A stretch of 64,000 nucleotides of DNA from Pollutimonas sp. M17 (GTDB lineage: Bacteria > Pseudomonadota > Gammaproteobacteria > Burkholderiales > Burkholderiaceae_B): assembly GCF_025836975.1 (NCBI RefSeq), contig NZ_CP107548.1, forward strand, positions 1,550,001-1,614,000, given 5' to 3'. Shown in pieces: positions 17,662 through 26,937 of the stretch (positions within the stretch are counted from its first letter, which is position 1; every line of letters begins with the position of its first letter). The translations under genes were made by a program, and so were the position numbers. The notes under the pieces are model-generated. The model made no database searches. It saw nothing but the letters and a program-made list of their open reading frames with translations, and was not told the origin of the DNA.

Positions 17662-18606
17662 CTAGGCGGACAGCTGTCCCAGCAGCAGGAACTCCATCAA
17701 TGCCTTTTGCACATGCAGGCGGTTTTCCGCTTCGTCCCAGACGACGCTTTGCGGGCCGTCGATGACGTCGCCGGTGACTTCCTCGCCGCGATGGGCGGGC
17801 AGGCAATGCATGAAGAGGGCGTCGGGGTCGGCGGCCGCCATCATTTCGGCATCGACGCGCCAATCGGCGAACGCCTTGCGCCGCTCTTCGTTTTCAGCTT
17901 CGTAGCCCATGCTGGTCCAGACGTCGGTGGTGACCAGATGCGCGCCCTGGCAGGCCTGCATGGGATCGGAGAACTCGCGCAAAATGCCGGCGGCCGGCTG
18001 GCCTATGCGCTCGGGATCCAGCTGATACCCGGCGGGCCCGGATACATGCAGGCGGAAATCGAGCATTTCAGCCGCCTGGAGCCACGTATAGGCCATGTTG
18101 TTGGCATCCCCTATCCAGGCCACCGTTTTGCCCGCTATGGGGCCCTGGTGCTCTATAAAGGTGAAGATATCGGCCAGGATCTGGCAGGGATGGTATTCGT
18201 TGGTCAGTCCATTGATGACGGGCACGCGCGAGTGCGCGGCGAAGCGTTCGATGCGTGTCTGCTCGAAAGTGCGGATCATGACCAGATCCACCATGCGGGA
18301 GATCACGCGGGCGGTGTCTTCGATGGGTTCGGAGCGGCCCAGCTGCGAGTCGCCGGTGGTAAGATGTATGACCGAACCGCCAAGCTGGTACATCCCCGCC
18401 TCGAACGAAACGCGCGTGCGCGTGCTGGCCTTTTCAAAGACCATGGCCAGGTTCCGGTCGTGCAAGGTGTGGTGGGGCTCGTAGCGCTTGAATTTATTCT
18501 TGATGAGCCGGGCGCGATCCAGCACATACTGGATTTCGGTTTTGGATAAGTCGCGAAATTGCAGAAAATGCCGTAATGGGCCAGTTTGTGGTGTGGCGTC
18601 GGACAT
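17662..18606 (-). CDS. argF: Ornithine carbamoyltransferase
   Basis: Forms citrulline from ornithine and carbamoyl phosphate in the cytoplasm. The 314-residue protein has the normal length and key motifs: carbamoyl-phosphate loop FEKASTRTRVSFE (near residue 56), GLTNEYHPCQILAD (near 135), the ornithine-binding DVWTSMG segment (near 229) and the catalytic MHCLPAHRG (near 265). Monocistronic, with a strong terminator after it. A divergent DUF3579 gene starts about 200 bases upstream; this pairing is common in beta-proteobacteria. Confidence 0.97.
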   Translation of the reverse strand: MSDATPQTGPLRHFLQFRDLSKTEIQYVLDRARLIKNKFKRYEPHHTLHDRNLAMVFEKASTRTRVSFEAGMYQLGGSVIHLTTGDSQLGRSEPIEDTARVISRMVDLVMIRTFEQTRIERFAAHSRVPVINGLTNEYHPCQILADIFTFIEHQGPIAGKTVAWIGDANNMAYTWLQAAEMLDFRLHVSGPAGYQLDPERIGQPAAGILREFSDPMQACQGAHLVTTDVWTSMGYEAENEERRKAFADWRVDAEMMAAADPDALFMHCLPAHRGEEVTGDVIDGPQSVVWDEAENRLHVQKALMEFLLLGQLSA

Positions 18607-18808
18607 AGTAAGCCTTGTGTAAAAGAGCCATCTTACCTTGTCGGGTGGCCGTCGGCAAAGTAAGCGGCCGTCTGGAAACAGCCTGCCGGCGCGGAAACCC
18701 GGGCGCCGTGACGGGCGAGCGGGCCGCCGGGGAAGCTATCATATACAATTCGCGGCGCAGGGAATGCTTGGTATGCCTGAAAGGGCGACGATTTGTCCGC
18801 GGAAGTCT

Positions 18809-19117
18809 ATGACCCATCTTGTACAGCAACTTGTTATTCACGGCCTTACGCTCGATGGCCAGCGATTCCGGCCCAGCGATTGGGCCGAGCGCCTGGCGGG
18901 CGTGATGTCGCAGTTCCGGCCGGCCGGCTCCACCGGCGGCCATCTCACCTATTCCCCTTATGTCGTCCCCGTCGTGCTCGATGGCGTGCGCTGCGTCGTG
19001 GTCGACCAGCGTCTGCGCCAGCTGGAGCCCCTGGCCTGGAAGTTCGTGTGCGATTTTGCCGCCGACAATAAATTGCGGACCAGCGAGCAGGAAACGCCAA
19101 CCCTTCGCCGCCCCTGA
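18809..19117 (+). CDS. DUF3579 family protein
   Basis: A 102-residue protein matching the DUF3579 family of beta-proteobacteria: LVIHGLTLDGQRFRPSDWAERLAGVMSQF, then YSPYVVPVVLDGVRCVVVD and the end LEPLAWKFVCDFAADNKLR. Function unknown. The frame extends upstream to 18638, but the ATG at 18809 is preceded by GGAAG and begins the conserved part. It is divergent from argF, and an intrinsic terminator overlaps its last codons. Confidence 0.88.
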   Translation: MTHLVQQLVIHGLTLDGQRFRPSDWAERLAGVMSQFRPAGSTGGHLTYSPYVVPVVLDGVRCVVVDQRLRQLEPLAWKFVCDFAADNKLRTSEQETPTLRRP

Positions 19118-19132
19118 AAAGGCGGTTTTTTT
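19108..19132 (+). terminator. Intrinsic terminator overlapping the DUF3579 stop codon
   Basis: CCGCC (19108-19112) and GGCGG (19121-19125) pair over an 8-base loop and are followed by seven T. The TGA stop (19115-19117) lies in the loop, so terminating ribosomes would compete with hairpin formation. Confidence 0.75.
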
Positions 19133-19199
19133 ATGGGCCGGCAGCCAGGCCCTCAAGGAAGCCCTTAAGGCACTGCCTTGCCGGCCCGTTGGGCCGGGC

Positions 19200-20159
19200 T
19201 TACAGGGCCGGCACCGGGGTAATCAGCTTGCCTGTAGTGGCGTAGGCGTCTACGTTGTCCAGCACCAGATTCAACATGTCCAGCCGCGTTTCATTGGTGG
19301 CGCTGGCGATGTGGGGCAGGATCACCACATTGTCCAGCGTCTTCAGCGCGTCGGGCACGGTGGGTTCCGCCTCGTAGACGTCCAGGCCCGCTCCGCCCAG
19401 TTCGCCGCTGACCAGCGCCTCGACCATGGCCTGTTCGTCGATGACCGAGCCGCGCGAGATGTTGATGATGACCCCCTGGGGACCGAGCGCCCGCAGTATT
19501 TCCCGGTCGATCAGCTTCCGTGTCGAAGCGCCGCCCACTGTGGCAATGATCAGGAAGTCGGACCAGGCCGCCAGCTCCTTCAGGGATGGCTCGTAGCCCA
19601 GCTGGACGTCATCGCGCTGGCGCCGGTTGTGGTAGCGGACTTCCATGTCGAAGCCGGTGGCGCGCTGGGCAATGGCCATGCCTATGCGCCCCAGTCCGAC
19701 GATGCCCAGCTTCTTGTGGCTGACTTTGCTGCCCAGCGGGAACGCGACGTCGCTGCCCCATAGGCTGGCCCGGACATAGCGCTCGGCCTGGCCGAGCTTG
19801 CGCGCGGTGGCCAGCAGCAGGCCGAAGGCGAGATCCGCCACGCAGTCATTCAGGACGTCGGGTGTGTTGCTGACCTGTATGCCTTTTTGCTGGGCATGCT
19901 TTACGTCGATGGCATCGTAGCCCACGCCCTGGCTGCAGATTGCCCGGAGCCTGGGCAACTGGTCGATCAGGTCGGCGCGGGTAGGCGTCATGGCGCTGGT
20001 GACCAGCACGACAATCTCGTCTTTTCTTGCATCGATGACGGCCTGCGCGTCGGGAGCCTTCCAAAGTTCGATGACGTCGAAGTGCTTGGCCAGGCGCTCC
20101 TGGGTGTGGGGAAATGGAAAGGGCAGAAGCTGCAGCAGGGCGGGTTTCTGTGAACTCAT
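19200..20159 (-). CDS. D-isomer-specific 2-hydroxyacid dehydrogenase (glyoxylate/hydroxypyruvate reductase type)
   Basis: NAD(P)-dependent oxidoreductase of 319 residues reducing a 2-oxoacid to the D-hydroxyacid or the reverse. The Rossmann fingerprint GLGRIGMAIAQ is near residue 155, followed by NRR, which suggests NADP preference. The catalytic triad is visible: Arg in INISRGSVIDE, Glu in DVYEAEP and His in ILPHIASAT. It stands alone between the convergent DUF3579 gene and rpsT. Hydroxypyruvate or glyoxylate reductase is the usual role; the exact substrate is not fixed by sequence. Confidence 0.9.
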   Translation of the reverse strand: MSSQKPALLQLLPFPFPHTQERLAKHFDVIELWKAPDAQAVIDARKDEIVVLVTSAMTPTRADLIDQLPRLRAICSQGVGYDAIDVKHAQQKGIQVSNTPDVLNDCVADLAFGLLLATARKLGQAERYVRASLWGSDVAFPLGSKVSHKKLGIVGLGRIGMAIAQRATGFDMEVRYHNRRQRDDVQLGYEPSLKELAAWSDFLIIATVGGASTRKLIDREILRALGPQGVIINISRGSVIDEQAMVEALVSGELGGAGLDVYEAEPTVPDALKTLDNVVILPHIASATNETRLDMLNLVLDNVDAYATTGKLITPVPAL

Positions 20160-20221
20160 TGATGTCTCGGTCTCTTCCTGGTTATAGGGTGCGGGATGCA
20201 GACCGAACTATACCTCAGGAC

Positions 20222-20253
20222 AAAAAAAACGGGACGCTGTTGCGTCCCGTTTT
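20222..20253 (-). terminator. Intrinsic terminator of rpsT
   Basis: AAAACGGGACGC (20226-20237) and GCGTCCCGTTTT (20242-20253) form a perfect 12-bp stem with a TGTT loop. The A-run 20222-20229 gives the T-tract on the minus strand, 51 bases past the rpsT stop. Confidence 0.9.
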
Positions 20254-20304
20254 GCGCGGCGGCCTGTGCCTGCCGGTATTCTTTGCCTTAAACCATCGCA
20301 GTAA

Positions 20305-20568
20305 TCAGGCTAGTGCTTTAACTGCTGCGGCAAGGCGGCTTTTATGGCGAGCAGCCTTGTTTTTGTGGATGATGTTCTTGTCGGCAACGCGATCGATGAT
20401 GCTAGTGGTTTTCTGGAAAACTTCAGTAGCGGCTGCTTTGTCGCCGGCTTCGATGGCTTGGCGCACGCGTTTGATCGAGGTGCGAAGCATGGAGCGCAGG
20501 CTGGAATTGTGCTTGTTGCGCTCAACCGATTGACGGGCGCGCTTGCGGGCTTGGGCGGTATTGGCCAT
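20305..20568 (-). CDS. rpsT: 30S ribosomal protein S20
   Basis: An 87-residue basic primary 16S rRNA-binding protein. It opens with the invariant [21 protein letters not shown] and ends in the conserved Lys/Arg/Ala-rich helix ([21 protein letters not shown]). It has its own promoter (20617-20645) and terminator, so it forms a one-gene unit, as in many bacteria. murJ lies upstream on the same strand. Confidence 0.98.
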   Translation of the reverse strand: MANTAQARKRARQSVERNKHNSSLRSMLRTSIKRVRQAIEAGDKAAATEVFQKTTSIIDRVADKNIIHKNKAARHKSRLAAAVKALA

Positions 20569-20616
20569 TTGGGTGTCTATCCGTGTATCTGTATGGTTTA
20601 TTCGGCAAAGACAGCT

Positions 20617-20645
20617 ATTCTATATTACTTGCCACGGCGTGTAAA
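20617..20645 (-). promoter_or_regulatory. Sigma-70 promoter of rpsT
   Basis: On the minus strand, -35 TTTACA (20645-20640) and -10 TAGAAT (20622-20617) are separated by exactly 17 bases. Transcription would start near 20610, leaving a leader of about 40 bases. The promoter overlaps the last codons of murJ. Confidence 0.65.
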
Positions 20646-22181
20646 GTCGGATGGCCGGAAACCGAACACGGCGAGCATGCCGAAATAGACCGCCATGCTG
20701 CCCAGCAAAACCCCGCCCAGCCACAGTATGCGCATGCCCGGCCGTGCGCCCAGGGCAACCCAGTCCAGCGCCTGCCCGGCCCATCCCAGCACAGCGGACA
20801 TGGCCAGCAGCGCAGGCAGCATGCGCAGGGCGAATTTCAGCCATCCGGGCCTGGGCCGATAGAGCTTGCGGCGTTGTAACAAAACGACCAGGCACAGCGC
20901 GTTCACGCTGGCTCCGAGCCCGATGGACAGGGCGAGCCCCGCATGGGCGAAGTACGGCACCAGCACCAGATTGAAGCACTGGGTCAGGACGAGCACGAAG
21001 ATGGCGATTCTTACCGGCGTGCGGATGTCCTGCTTGGCATAGAAGCCGGGCGCCAGGATCTTTATCGCCAGCAGGCCGATCAGGCCCACGGAATACGCCA
21101 TCACGGCCAGGCGGGTCTGGGCGACATCCGGGCCGCCGAAGGCGCCGTAGTTGAAAAGCGTGGCGACCAGCCCGTCGGACAGCAGCGCCATCCCCAGCGC
21201 GGCGGGCAAGCCCAGCAGCAGGACCAGGCGCAAGCCCCAGTCCAGCAGGGCGCTGTAGCCCGAATGGTCCTGGCGCGCATGCGCGGCCGACAAACTGGGC
21301 AGCAGCACGGTGCCCAGCGCCACGCCCAGCAGCGCGGTGGGGAATTCCATCAGGCGGTCCGCGAACGACAGCCAGGTAACGCTGCCGGGGCGCAGCCAGG
21401 TGGCGATATTGGTATTGATCAGCAAAGACAGCTGCGCCACGGAAACGCCCACGATGGCGGGCAGCATCTGGCGCAGGATGCGCTTTACGGTGGGATCGTT
21501 CCAGGCCTGGCCGATGCGCGCCGAATAGCGCGGAAGCAGACCCAGCCTGGCCAGCGCAAACCACTGCACCAGCAGTTGCGCCAGGCCGCCCAGCATCACG
21601 CCGGCGGCCAGGGCGTAGATGGGGGTGTCGAAATAGGCCACCAGGAACAGGCTGGCGCCTATCATGGCCAGGTTCAGCAGCACCGGCGTGAACGCCGGTA
21701 TGGCAAAACGGCTCCAGGTGTTCAGCACGCCCGAGGCGAAGGCGACCAGCGACATGCAGACGATGTAGGGAAACATCAGGCGCGTCATCCAGACGGCGGC
21801 TTCGAACTCGGTTTGCCGCTCGGCCGTCCGCATGCCGCTGGCCATGGCGGTGACCACCCATGGCGCGCCGGCGATGCCGGCCAGCGTGACCAGGGCCAGC
21901 GCGGCCGTGAGCAGCAGGGCGACCCGATCGAGCAGCACTCGCACTTCCTCGGCGCTGCGCGTGTTGCGCGCCTGCCCCAATATGGGTACGAAGGCCTGGG
22001 AGAAAGCGCCCTCGGCGAACAGCCGGCGCAACAGGTTGGGGATGCGAAAGGCGACCCAGAAGGCGTCGGTCAGCGCTCCGGCGCCGAAGGCGCCGGCGAT
22101 CAGCACGTCGCGCGCCAGGCCCGTTATGCGGGAGAGCAGAGTAAAGCTGCTGACGGTGGCGGCCGACTTGAGCAGGCTCAT
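20625..22181 (-). CDS. murJ: Lipid II flippase MurJ
   Basis: Polytopic inner-membrane protein of 518 residues in the MATE/MOP superfamily that moves lipid II across the membrane for peptidoglycan synthesis. The start is typical (MSLLKSAATVSSFTLLSRITGLARDVLIA), followed by the conserved FWVAFRIPNLLRRLFAEGAFSQAFVP (residues about 42-67) and around 14 hydrophobic segments. It lies 12 bases after the SDR gene, likely in one transcript. Placement near rpsT and argF is conserved in Burkholderiales. Confidence 0.96.
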   Translation of the reverse strand: MSLLKSAATVSSFTLLSRITGLARDVLIAGAFGAGALTDAFWVAFRIPNLLRRLFAEGAFSQAFVPILGQARNTRSAEEVRVLLDRVALLLTAALALVTLAGIAGAPWVVTAMASGMRTAERQTEFEAAVWMTRLMFPYIVCMSLVAFASGVLNTWSRFAIPAFTPVLLNLAMIGASLFLVAYFDTPIYALAAGVMLGGLAQLLVQWFALARLGLLPRYSARIGQAWNDPTVKRILRQMLPAIVGVSVAQLSLLINTNIATWLRPGSVTWLSFADRLMEFPTALLGVALGTVLLPSLSAAHARQDHSGYSALLDWGLRLVLLLGLPAALGMALLSDGLVATLFNYGAFGGPDVAQTRLAVMAYSVGLIGLLAIKILAPGFYAKQDIRTPVRIAIFVLVLTQCFNLVLVPYFAHAGLALSIGLGASVNALCLVVLLQRRKLYRPRPGWLKFALRMLPALLAMSAVLGWAGQALDWVALGARPGMRILWLGGVLLGSMAVYFGMLAVFGFRPSDFTRRGK

Positions 22182-22193
22182 GGCATCGGCCGG

Positions 22194-22952
22194 CTATCTC
22201 GGACCCATGCGGATGGCGCCGTCCAGACGTATGGTTTCGCCGTTGAGCATTTCGTTCGTGATGATGCTGTTCACCAGCTTGGCATAGTCTTCGGGCCGTC
22301 CCAGGCGCGCCGGGAAGGGAATGCTGGCGGCCAGCGAGTCCTGCACCTCCTGAGGCATGCCGAAGATCATGGGCGTGCCGAAAATGCCAGGGGCGATGGT
22401 CACGCAGCGTATGCCCGTCTTGGACAGGTCACGGGCAATGGGCAAGGTCATGCCGACCACGCCCGCCTTCGAGGCCGCATAGGCGGCCTGTCCGATCTGG
22501 CCGTCGTAGGCGGCGACCGAGGCGGTGTTGATCAGCACGCCGCGCTCGCCCGTGGGTTCGGGCGTATTCTCGCTCATGGCCGCCGCGGCGAGCCGCGACA
22601 TATTGAAGGTGCCGACCAGATTGATCATGACCACTTTCTGGAACAGGTCCAGGGCGTGCGGGCCGTTCTTGCCGACTGTCCGCGAAGCGGGGGCGACACC
22701 GGCGCAATTGATCAGGCCGAACAGTGCGCCGGCCTTCAGGGCGGCGGCCACGGCGGCCTGGCCGTCGGCTTCCCGGGTGACGTCGCAATGCACATAGGTC
22801 TGTCCGAGTTCTTGCGCCAGCTGTTCGCCGGCCTCGTCCTGCACATCGGCCAGGACGACTTTCGCGCCCTCGGACACCAGCATGCGGGCGGTGCCCGCGC
22901 CCAGGCCGGACGCGCCACCGGTAACGATGAACACCTTGTTCTTGATTTCCAT
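22194..22952 (-). CDS. SDR family oxidoreductase (3-hydroxyacyl-CoA dehydrogenase type II-like)
   Basis: Short-chain dehydrogenase of 252 residues. The NAD-binding TGGASGLGAGTARML is at residues 11-25; the acidic residue in VVLADVQD favours NAD. Catalytic Ser, Tyr and Lys are in NTASVAAYDGQIGQAAYAASKAG (near 145-167). The overall sequence, including AIRMGPR at the end, resembles the human HSD17B10-like type II 3-hydroxyacyl-CoA dehydrogenases. It would oxidise 3-hydroxyacyl-CoAs in beta-oxidation or branched-chain degradation. It lies between adk and murJ on the same strand. Confidence 0.9.
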   Translation of the reverse strand: MEIKNKVFIVTGGASGLGAGTARMLVSEGAKVVLADVQDEAGEQLAQELGQTYVHCDVTREADGQAAVAAALKAGALFGLINCAGVAPASRTVGKNGPHALDLFQKVVMINLVGTFNMSRLAAAAMSENTPEPTGERGVLINTASVAAYDGQIGQAAYAASKAGVVGMTLPIARDLSKTGIRCVTIAPGIFGTPMIFGMPQEVQDSLAASIPFPARLGRPEDYAKLVNSIITNEMLNGETIRLDGAIRMGPR

Positions 22953-23058
22953 GTCTGTCTCTAAGTAGGGCCGGTGATCGATCTCTAGGGGAAGGAATCG
23001 GCCTGGGATGGCGGCAGGCTTCGAGAAGGGAACGCGAGGCCTGCCGTACAGCTCACTT

Positions 23059-23715
23059 TCAGGCCTCGAGCGCCTGGAATACGCGTTCTTTTATTTCGTC
23101 GACCGAGCCCAGCCCCGACAACTGGCGGTAGGCAGGCGCATCGGGGGCGCCGGATTCCGCCCAGCTGGAGTAGTAGTCCACCAGGGGGCGCGTCTGGTCG
23201 CGGTACACCGACAGGCGGTGTTTTACCGTTTCTTCGCGGTCGTCGTCGCGCTGCACCAGCGGTTCGCCGGTCACGTCGTCCTGGTCCGGCGTACGGGGAG
23301 GATTGAACTTGGTGTGATAGCTGCGCCCGCTGGCCGGATGCACCCTGCGTCCGCTCATGCGCTCGATGATGTTCTCTTCGGGCACGACGATTTCCACCAC
23401 GAAGTCCAGCGGGATCCTTGCGTCTTTCAGGGCGTCCGCCTGCGGAATGGTGCGCGGGAAGCCATCGAAAAGGTAGCCGTCCTTGCAATCGGCCTGCTTC
23501 AGGCGATCCTGCACCAGGCCGATGATGATGTCGTCGGAGACCAGGCCGCCGCTGTCCATGATCTTCTTGGCCTCAAGGCCCAGCGGTGTCTGGGCCTTGA
23601 CCGCGGCGCGCAACATGTCGCCGGTGGAAATCTGGGGGATGCCGAATTTTTCGGTGATGAATGCCGCCTGGGTTCCTTTACCGGCGCCGGGTGGGCCGAG
23701 CAGAATCAGTCGCAT
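23059..23715 (-). CDS. adk: Adenylate kinase
   Basis: Interconverts ATP + AMP and 2 ADP. At 218 residues it is the long form with a LID domain. P-loop [11 protein letters not shown] is at residues 7-17, the AMP site [10 protein letters not shown] near 29, and [10 protein letters not shown] near 79. The LID (residues about 122-158) lacks the four-Cys zinc site and instead has the His/Asp/Thr type of Gram-negatives. It follows kdsB by about 100 bases on the same strand. Confidence 0.98.
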   Translation of the reverse strand: MRLILLGPPGAGKGTQAAFITEKFGIPQISTGDMLRAAVKAQTPLGLEAKKIMDSGGLVSDDIIIGLVQDRLKQADCKDGYLFDGFPRTIPQADALKDARIPLDFVVEIVVPEENIIERMSGRRVHPASGRSYHTKFNPPRTPDQDDVTGEPLVQRDDDREETVKHRLSVYRDQTRPLVDYYSSWAESGAPDAPAYRQLSGLGSVDEIKERVFQALEA

Positions 23716-23819
23716 GAATTCCTCCTGGAGTTTTGTGTTTTTCTAACTTTTTCCGATTATGCCGCAATGCAGCAATTTCTGCACGCCATGGAGCCGGAAT
23801 CAGCGAATTCGAAGTCGAT

Positions 23820-24584
23820 TTATAACCTATTTATGACGATCTCGCGTACCCGGTCCAGGTCCTCCTGAGTGTCCACTCCCATGGCCGGATGGCCTTCGGT
23901 GACACGGACGGCAATTGAAAAACCATTCTCCAGGGCGCGCAGCTGCTCGAGCGATTCGAACGATTCGAGCGGACCGACGGGCAGATCCGGAAATCGAGCC
24001 AGAAATCCCGCGCGATAGGCATACAGGCCAATGTGATGCAAGGCGGGCAGGCCGGACGCCAGCTCGCGGGAGCCGTCGGCCAGGGCATCGCGGGCCCAGG
24101 GAACGGGGGCGCGCGAAAAATACAGCGCCCGTCCGTTCAGCGCGCAAACGACTTTGACCGCGCTGGGGTTGAACAACGTGTCCGCGTCACGGATGGGGGT
24201 GGCGCAGGTGGCGATGGCGGCGTCGGGCGCCTCGTCCAGCAAGCGGGCAACCTGGTTGATCTGTTCGGGGTCGATCAGCGGCTCGTCGCCCTGCACATTG
24301 ACCACGATGGCTTCAGGCGCCAGCCCCAGCTGGCCGGCGACTTCGGCCAGCCGGTCGGTGCCGGTGGCGTGGTCGGCGCGGGTCAGCAGGGCTTCGAAGC
24401 CGTGCTCCAGCACGGTCTGTCTTATGAGCGCGTCGTCGGTGGCCACCACCACGCGGCTGGCCTGCGAACGGGCCGCCTGGGCGGCGGTGCGTATCACCAT
24501 GGGCTGGCCGCCGATATCGAGCAAGGGCTTGCCGGGCAGGCGTGTCGAGGCCGCGCGCGCCGGAATGACGGCAATGAAGCTCAT
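23820..24584 (-). CDS. kdsB: 3-deoxy-manno-octulosonate cytidylyltransferase
   Basis: Activates Kdo as CMP-Kdo for lipopolysaccharide inner-core synthesis. The 254-residue protein starts [19 protein letters not shown], the nucleotide-binding signature, and contains [14 protein letters not shown] (near residue 97) and the C-terminal [13 protein letters not shown]. The ATG overlaps the Trm112-like stop as ATGA. It belongs to the exbB-exbD-lpxK-Trm112-kdsB envelope run. Confidence 0.97.
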   Translation of the reverse strand: MSFIAVIPARAASTRLPGKPLLDIGGQPMVIRTAAQAARSQASRVVVATDDALIRQTVLEHGFEALLTRADHATGTDRLAEVAGQLGLAPEAIVVNVQGDEPLIDPEQINQVARLLDEAPDAAIATCATPIRDADTLFNPSAVKVVCALNGRALYFSRAPVPWARDALADGSRELASGLPALHHIGLYAYRAGFLARFPDLPVGPLESFESLEQLRALENGFSIAVRVTEGHPAMGVDTQEDLDRVREIVINRL

Positions 24585-24793
24585 GCGTTCGCTTGGGTGC
24601 TGGCGGGAGGTGTGTTCCTGGCGGGCTCGGCGGGCAGTTCGCGCGCTTCACTTTCCAGCATGACGGGAATACCGTCGCGGATGGGGAAGGCCAGCTTGTC
24701 CGCCCGGCAGATCAGTTCCTGCTGTTCGCGGTCATGGCGCAAAGAACCTTTGCACAAGGGGCAGACCAGAATTTCAAGCAGGCGGGATTCCAT
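24581..24793 (-). CDS. Trm112 family protein (YcaR-like)
   Basis: A 70-residue zinc-ribbon-like protein: [20 protein letters not shown], then [21 protein letters not shown], matching the YcaR/UPF0434 family that sits between lpxK and kdsB in many proteobacteria. Only three Cys are seen in the usual four-ligand pattern, so zinc binding may be incomplete. Trm112 proteins activate methyltransferases in eukaryotes and archaea; the bacterial role is less clear. Its stop overlaps the kdsB start. Confidence 0.9.
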   Translation of the reverse strand: MESRLLEILVCPLCKGSLRHDREQQELICRADKLAFPIRDGIPVMLESEARELPAEPARNTPPASTQANA

Positions 24794-24830
24794 GCACGGC
24801 TCCAGAAATCGAAATGAATAAAGACAGAGT

Positions 24831-25913
24831 TTAATCCCTGGGAGCCTGCTCGGCCACGGCCTTCTTGTGGCGGGCGATCATGCGCAGCATGTCATTGGCC
24901 AGGTCGATCCATTCCGGGTCGGAAAAAACGGGCGACACATGCACCGACCACAGCCTGTCGTCGTTGAAGCGCATGCACTTGACCGCGTCCTTGGCGGTCA
25001 CGAGGATGGGGTGGGCAGGCAGCGCGGAGAATGGCGAAGTGCCGTAGGCGTGGTGGTCGGGCAGGGCGACCGCGTGGGCCAAGTCCAGGCCGCCGGCCCG
25101 CAGCATGGAAAAAAAGCGCTGGGGCTGGCCGATGGCGGCCACCGCGCTGACCCGTCCATCTCCGTATTCCCTCAGCCAGGACGCCCAGTCCAGCGCGAGG
25201 CCCGTGGCCAGGTGCACCGCCTTGGCGGGGACGAGGCTCATGGTCAGTTGACGGGCGGGGCTGTCGACGGCAGCGGGGCCGGATTGGCCGGCGGACAGGT
25301 TGGTAATCAGGAAGTCCACGTATTTCAGCCGGCTGGCCGGTTCGCGCAGCGGCCCGGCGGGCAGCACGCGCCCGTTGCCGATGCCTCGGCCGTCCTGCAC
25401 CGCGATTTCGAGGTCGCGGCCCAGCGCCAGGTGCTGCAAACCGTCATCCGCGATGATGACGTCGACCTCGGGGTAGTCGCGCCGCAGCCGCTTCACGGCC
25501 AGGGCGCGGTTGGGATGCACGGCGACCGGCGCTTGCGTAAGCTGGGCGATCAGGGCGGGCTCGTCGCCATAGCGGGCCGGGTCCAGTGTGCCGCGGCCGG
25601 ATCGGGCCCGTTCGCCGACGTCGGCTCCGTAGCCGCGGCTGATGATGCCCGGGTGCCAGCCGCGGTCCCGCAATGCCTGCGCCAGGGCGATGGTGACCGG
25701 CGTCTTGCCGGTGCCTCCGACATAGAGGTTGCCGACCACCGCCACGGGCAGCGGGCAGTGGTAGATCCGTTCCGGGTGTTTTTCATAGCGCAGGCGCTTG
25801 CGCGCGACGGCGGCTCGCACCACCCAGGACAACGGCAGCATCAGCGTGCTGAACAGGCCTTTTCTGCGCCAGGCGCCGTGCAGGACGCTCTCGAGGAGGG
25901 CGGGCGCTTTCAA
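24831..25913 (-). CDS. lpxK: Tetraacyldisaccharide 4'-kinase
   Basis: Phosphorylates the 4' position of the lipid A disaccharide at the inner membrane. The 360-residue protein has an N-terminal membrane-associated helix ([22 protein letters not shown]), the Walker A loop [15 protein letters not shown] (near residue 60) and [16 protein letters not shown] (near 152). The start is a TTG that overlaps the exbD stop as TTGA, indicating coupling. The C-terminus (about residues 330-360) is slightly extended and basic. Confidence 0.96.
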   Translation of the reverse strand: MKAPALLESVLHGAWRRKGLFSTLMLPLSWVVRAAVARKRLRYEKHPERIYHCPLPVAVVGNLYVGGTGKTPVTIALAQALRDRGWHPGIISRGYGADVGERARSGRGTLDPARYGDEPALIAQLTQAPVAVHPNRALAVKRLRRDYPEVDVIIADDGLQHLALGRDLEIAVQDGRGIGNGRVLPAGPLREPASRLKYVDFLITNLSAGQSGPAAVDSPARQLTMSLVPAKAVHLATGLALDWASWLREYGDGRVSAVAAIGQPQRFFSMLRAGGLDLAHAVALPDHHAYGTSPFSALPAHPILVTAKDAVKCMRFNDDRLWSVHVSPVFSDPEWIDLANDMLRMIARHKKAVAEQAPRD

Positions 25914-26320
25914 CGCGGGCTCTGTGTGGCGAAATTGACGCGCTCGAGTCCGGCCAGACGGGCCGCCTCCATGACGCGCACGACCGATTCATGCGTGGAC
26001 TGGGCGTCGGCGTTGATGACCAGCACCGCGTCCTTGCGGCCGCCGGCCGCGGCGGCCAGCGCCTGCGCGATGTCCTCCGCGGTGCCGCCGGACAGCAGCT
26101 GGCCATTCAGCGCATAGATGCCTTCCTGGCTCACCGCCACGTTCAGGGCGTCCGCGTCCAGCGCGTCGGCCCGCGCTTCGGGCAGGGCAAGCTTCATCTG
26201 GTTGAAACGGGTGAACGAGGTCGTGGCGGCGAGAAAGATCAGGATGACCAGCAGCACGTCGATCAGCGGGATCAGGTTGATTTCCGGCTCGTCGCCGGCC
26301 TGCCGGCTGCGGAAATTCAT
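25910..26320 (-). CDS. exbD: Biopolymer transport protein ExbD/TolR
   Basis: A 136-residue inner-membrane protein with a short cytoplasmic N-terminus, one transmembrane helix (residues about 15-35, INLIPLIDVLLVILIFLAATT) carrying the conserved proton-relay Asp21, and a periplasmic domain. With ExbB it forms a proton-driven motor. Start and stop overlap exbB and lpxK by 4 bases each. No TonB is encoded nearby; placement before lpxK is the standard arrangement in beta-proteobacteria. Confidence 0.95.
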   Translation of the reverse strand: MNFRSRQAGDEPEINLIPLIDVLLVILIFLAATTSFTRFNQMKLALPEARADALDADALNVAVSQEGIYALNGQLLSGGTAEDIAQALAAAAGGRKDAVLVINADAQSTHESVVRVMEAARLAGLERVNFATQSPR

Positions 26321-26937
26321 TGCCCGGCTCCCCGGTCTATCATGCGATTGAGCGCGCCAGCCTCGCGTTCCATGCGGTGCAGGAAGTGATCCACCTTGGA
26401 GCGGAAGTAGCGGTGAAAGATCAGGGCGGGGATGGCGATGATGATGCCGAAGCCCGTGTTGTACAAGGCAATGGAAATGCCCCGGGCCAACAGGGCCGGA
26501 TCGCCCCCCGCCGGTGTGTACGAGGCGAAGATCTCTATCATGCCGACCACGGTGCCGAACAGGCCCATCAGCGGCGCGACGACCGCAATGGTGGCCAGGG
26601 CGGGCAGATAGCGGTTCAGGCGGTGGGCCACGTCCTTGCCGACGTCCTCGATGGCCGCCATGCGGTAGGCGGCGGATTCGTCGCGGTTCATGAGGACTTC
26701 GGCCAGCACCCGGCCCAGGGGCGAATTGCCGGCCAGGCGGACGATGGCTTCGGGCTTATCGTTTTTTTGCCTCAGCAGCTCCAGCACCTGCCCGGGCAGG
26801 CGCGACGGGAAAACCAGTCCGGCGCGCAGCGACAGGAAGCGCTCTATGATCAGTGCCAGGCCGAGAACGGACGTGGCGATCAGCAGCCATATGGGCCACC
26901 CGGCGGCATGAATGAGTTCGAGCACTGTCTTCTCCAC
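26317..26937 (-). CDS. exbB: MotA/TolQ/ExbB proton channel family protein
   Basis: A 206-residue inner-membrane channel subunit with three transmembrane helices (about residues 13-33, 105-130 and 145-172). The conserved LATIAVVAPLMGLFGTVVGMIEIF segment of the family is present. It starts with GTG at 26937, the first gene of the exbB-exbD-lpxK-Trm112-kdsB run, and is divergent from xseA across a 502-base gap. Confidence 0.94.
   Translation of the reverse strand: MEKTVLELIHAAGWPIWLLIATSVLGLALIIERFLSLRAGLVFPSRLPGQVLELLRQKNDKPEAIVRLAGNSPLGRVLAEVLMNRDESAAYRMAAIEDVGKDVAHRLNRYLPALATIAVVAPLMGLFGTVVGMIEIFASYTPAGGDPALLARGISIALYNTGFGIIIAIPALIFHRYFRSKVDHFLHRMEREAGALNRMIDRGAGQ

Noticed and set aside
18638-18808. 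Longer DUF3579 protein starting at 18638
   Set aside because: The extra 57 residues are low-complexity Arg/Gly/Pro and lack homology; the ATG at 18809 has a ribosome site and begins the conserved domain.
20943-22964. 673-codon plus-strand frame
   Set aside because: It is antisense to murJ and the SDR gene, which are well supported, and is His/Gln/Gly-rich as typical for a GC-rich shadow frame.
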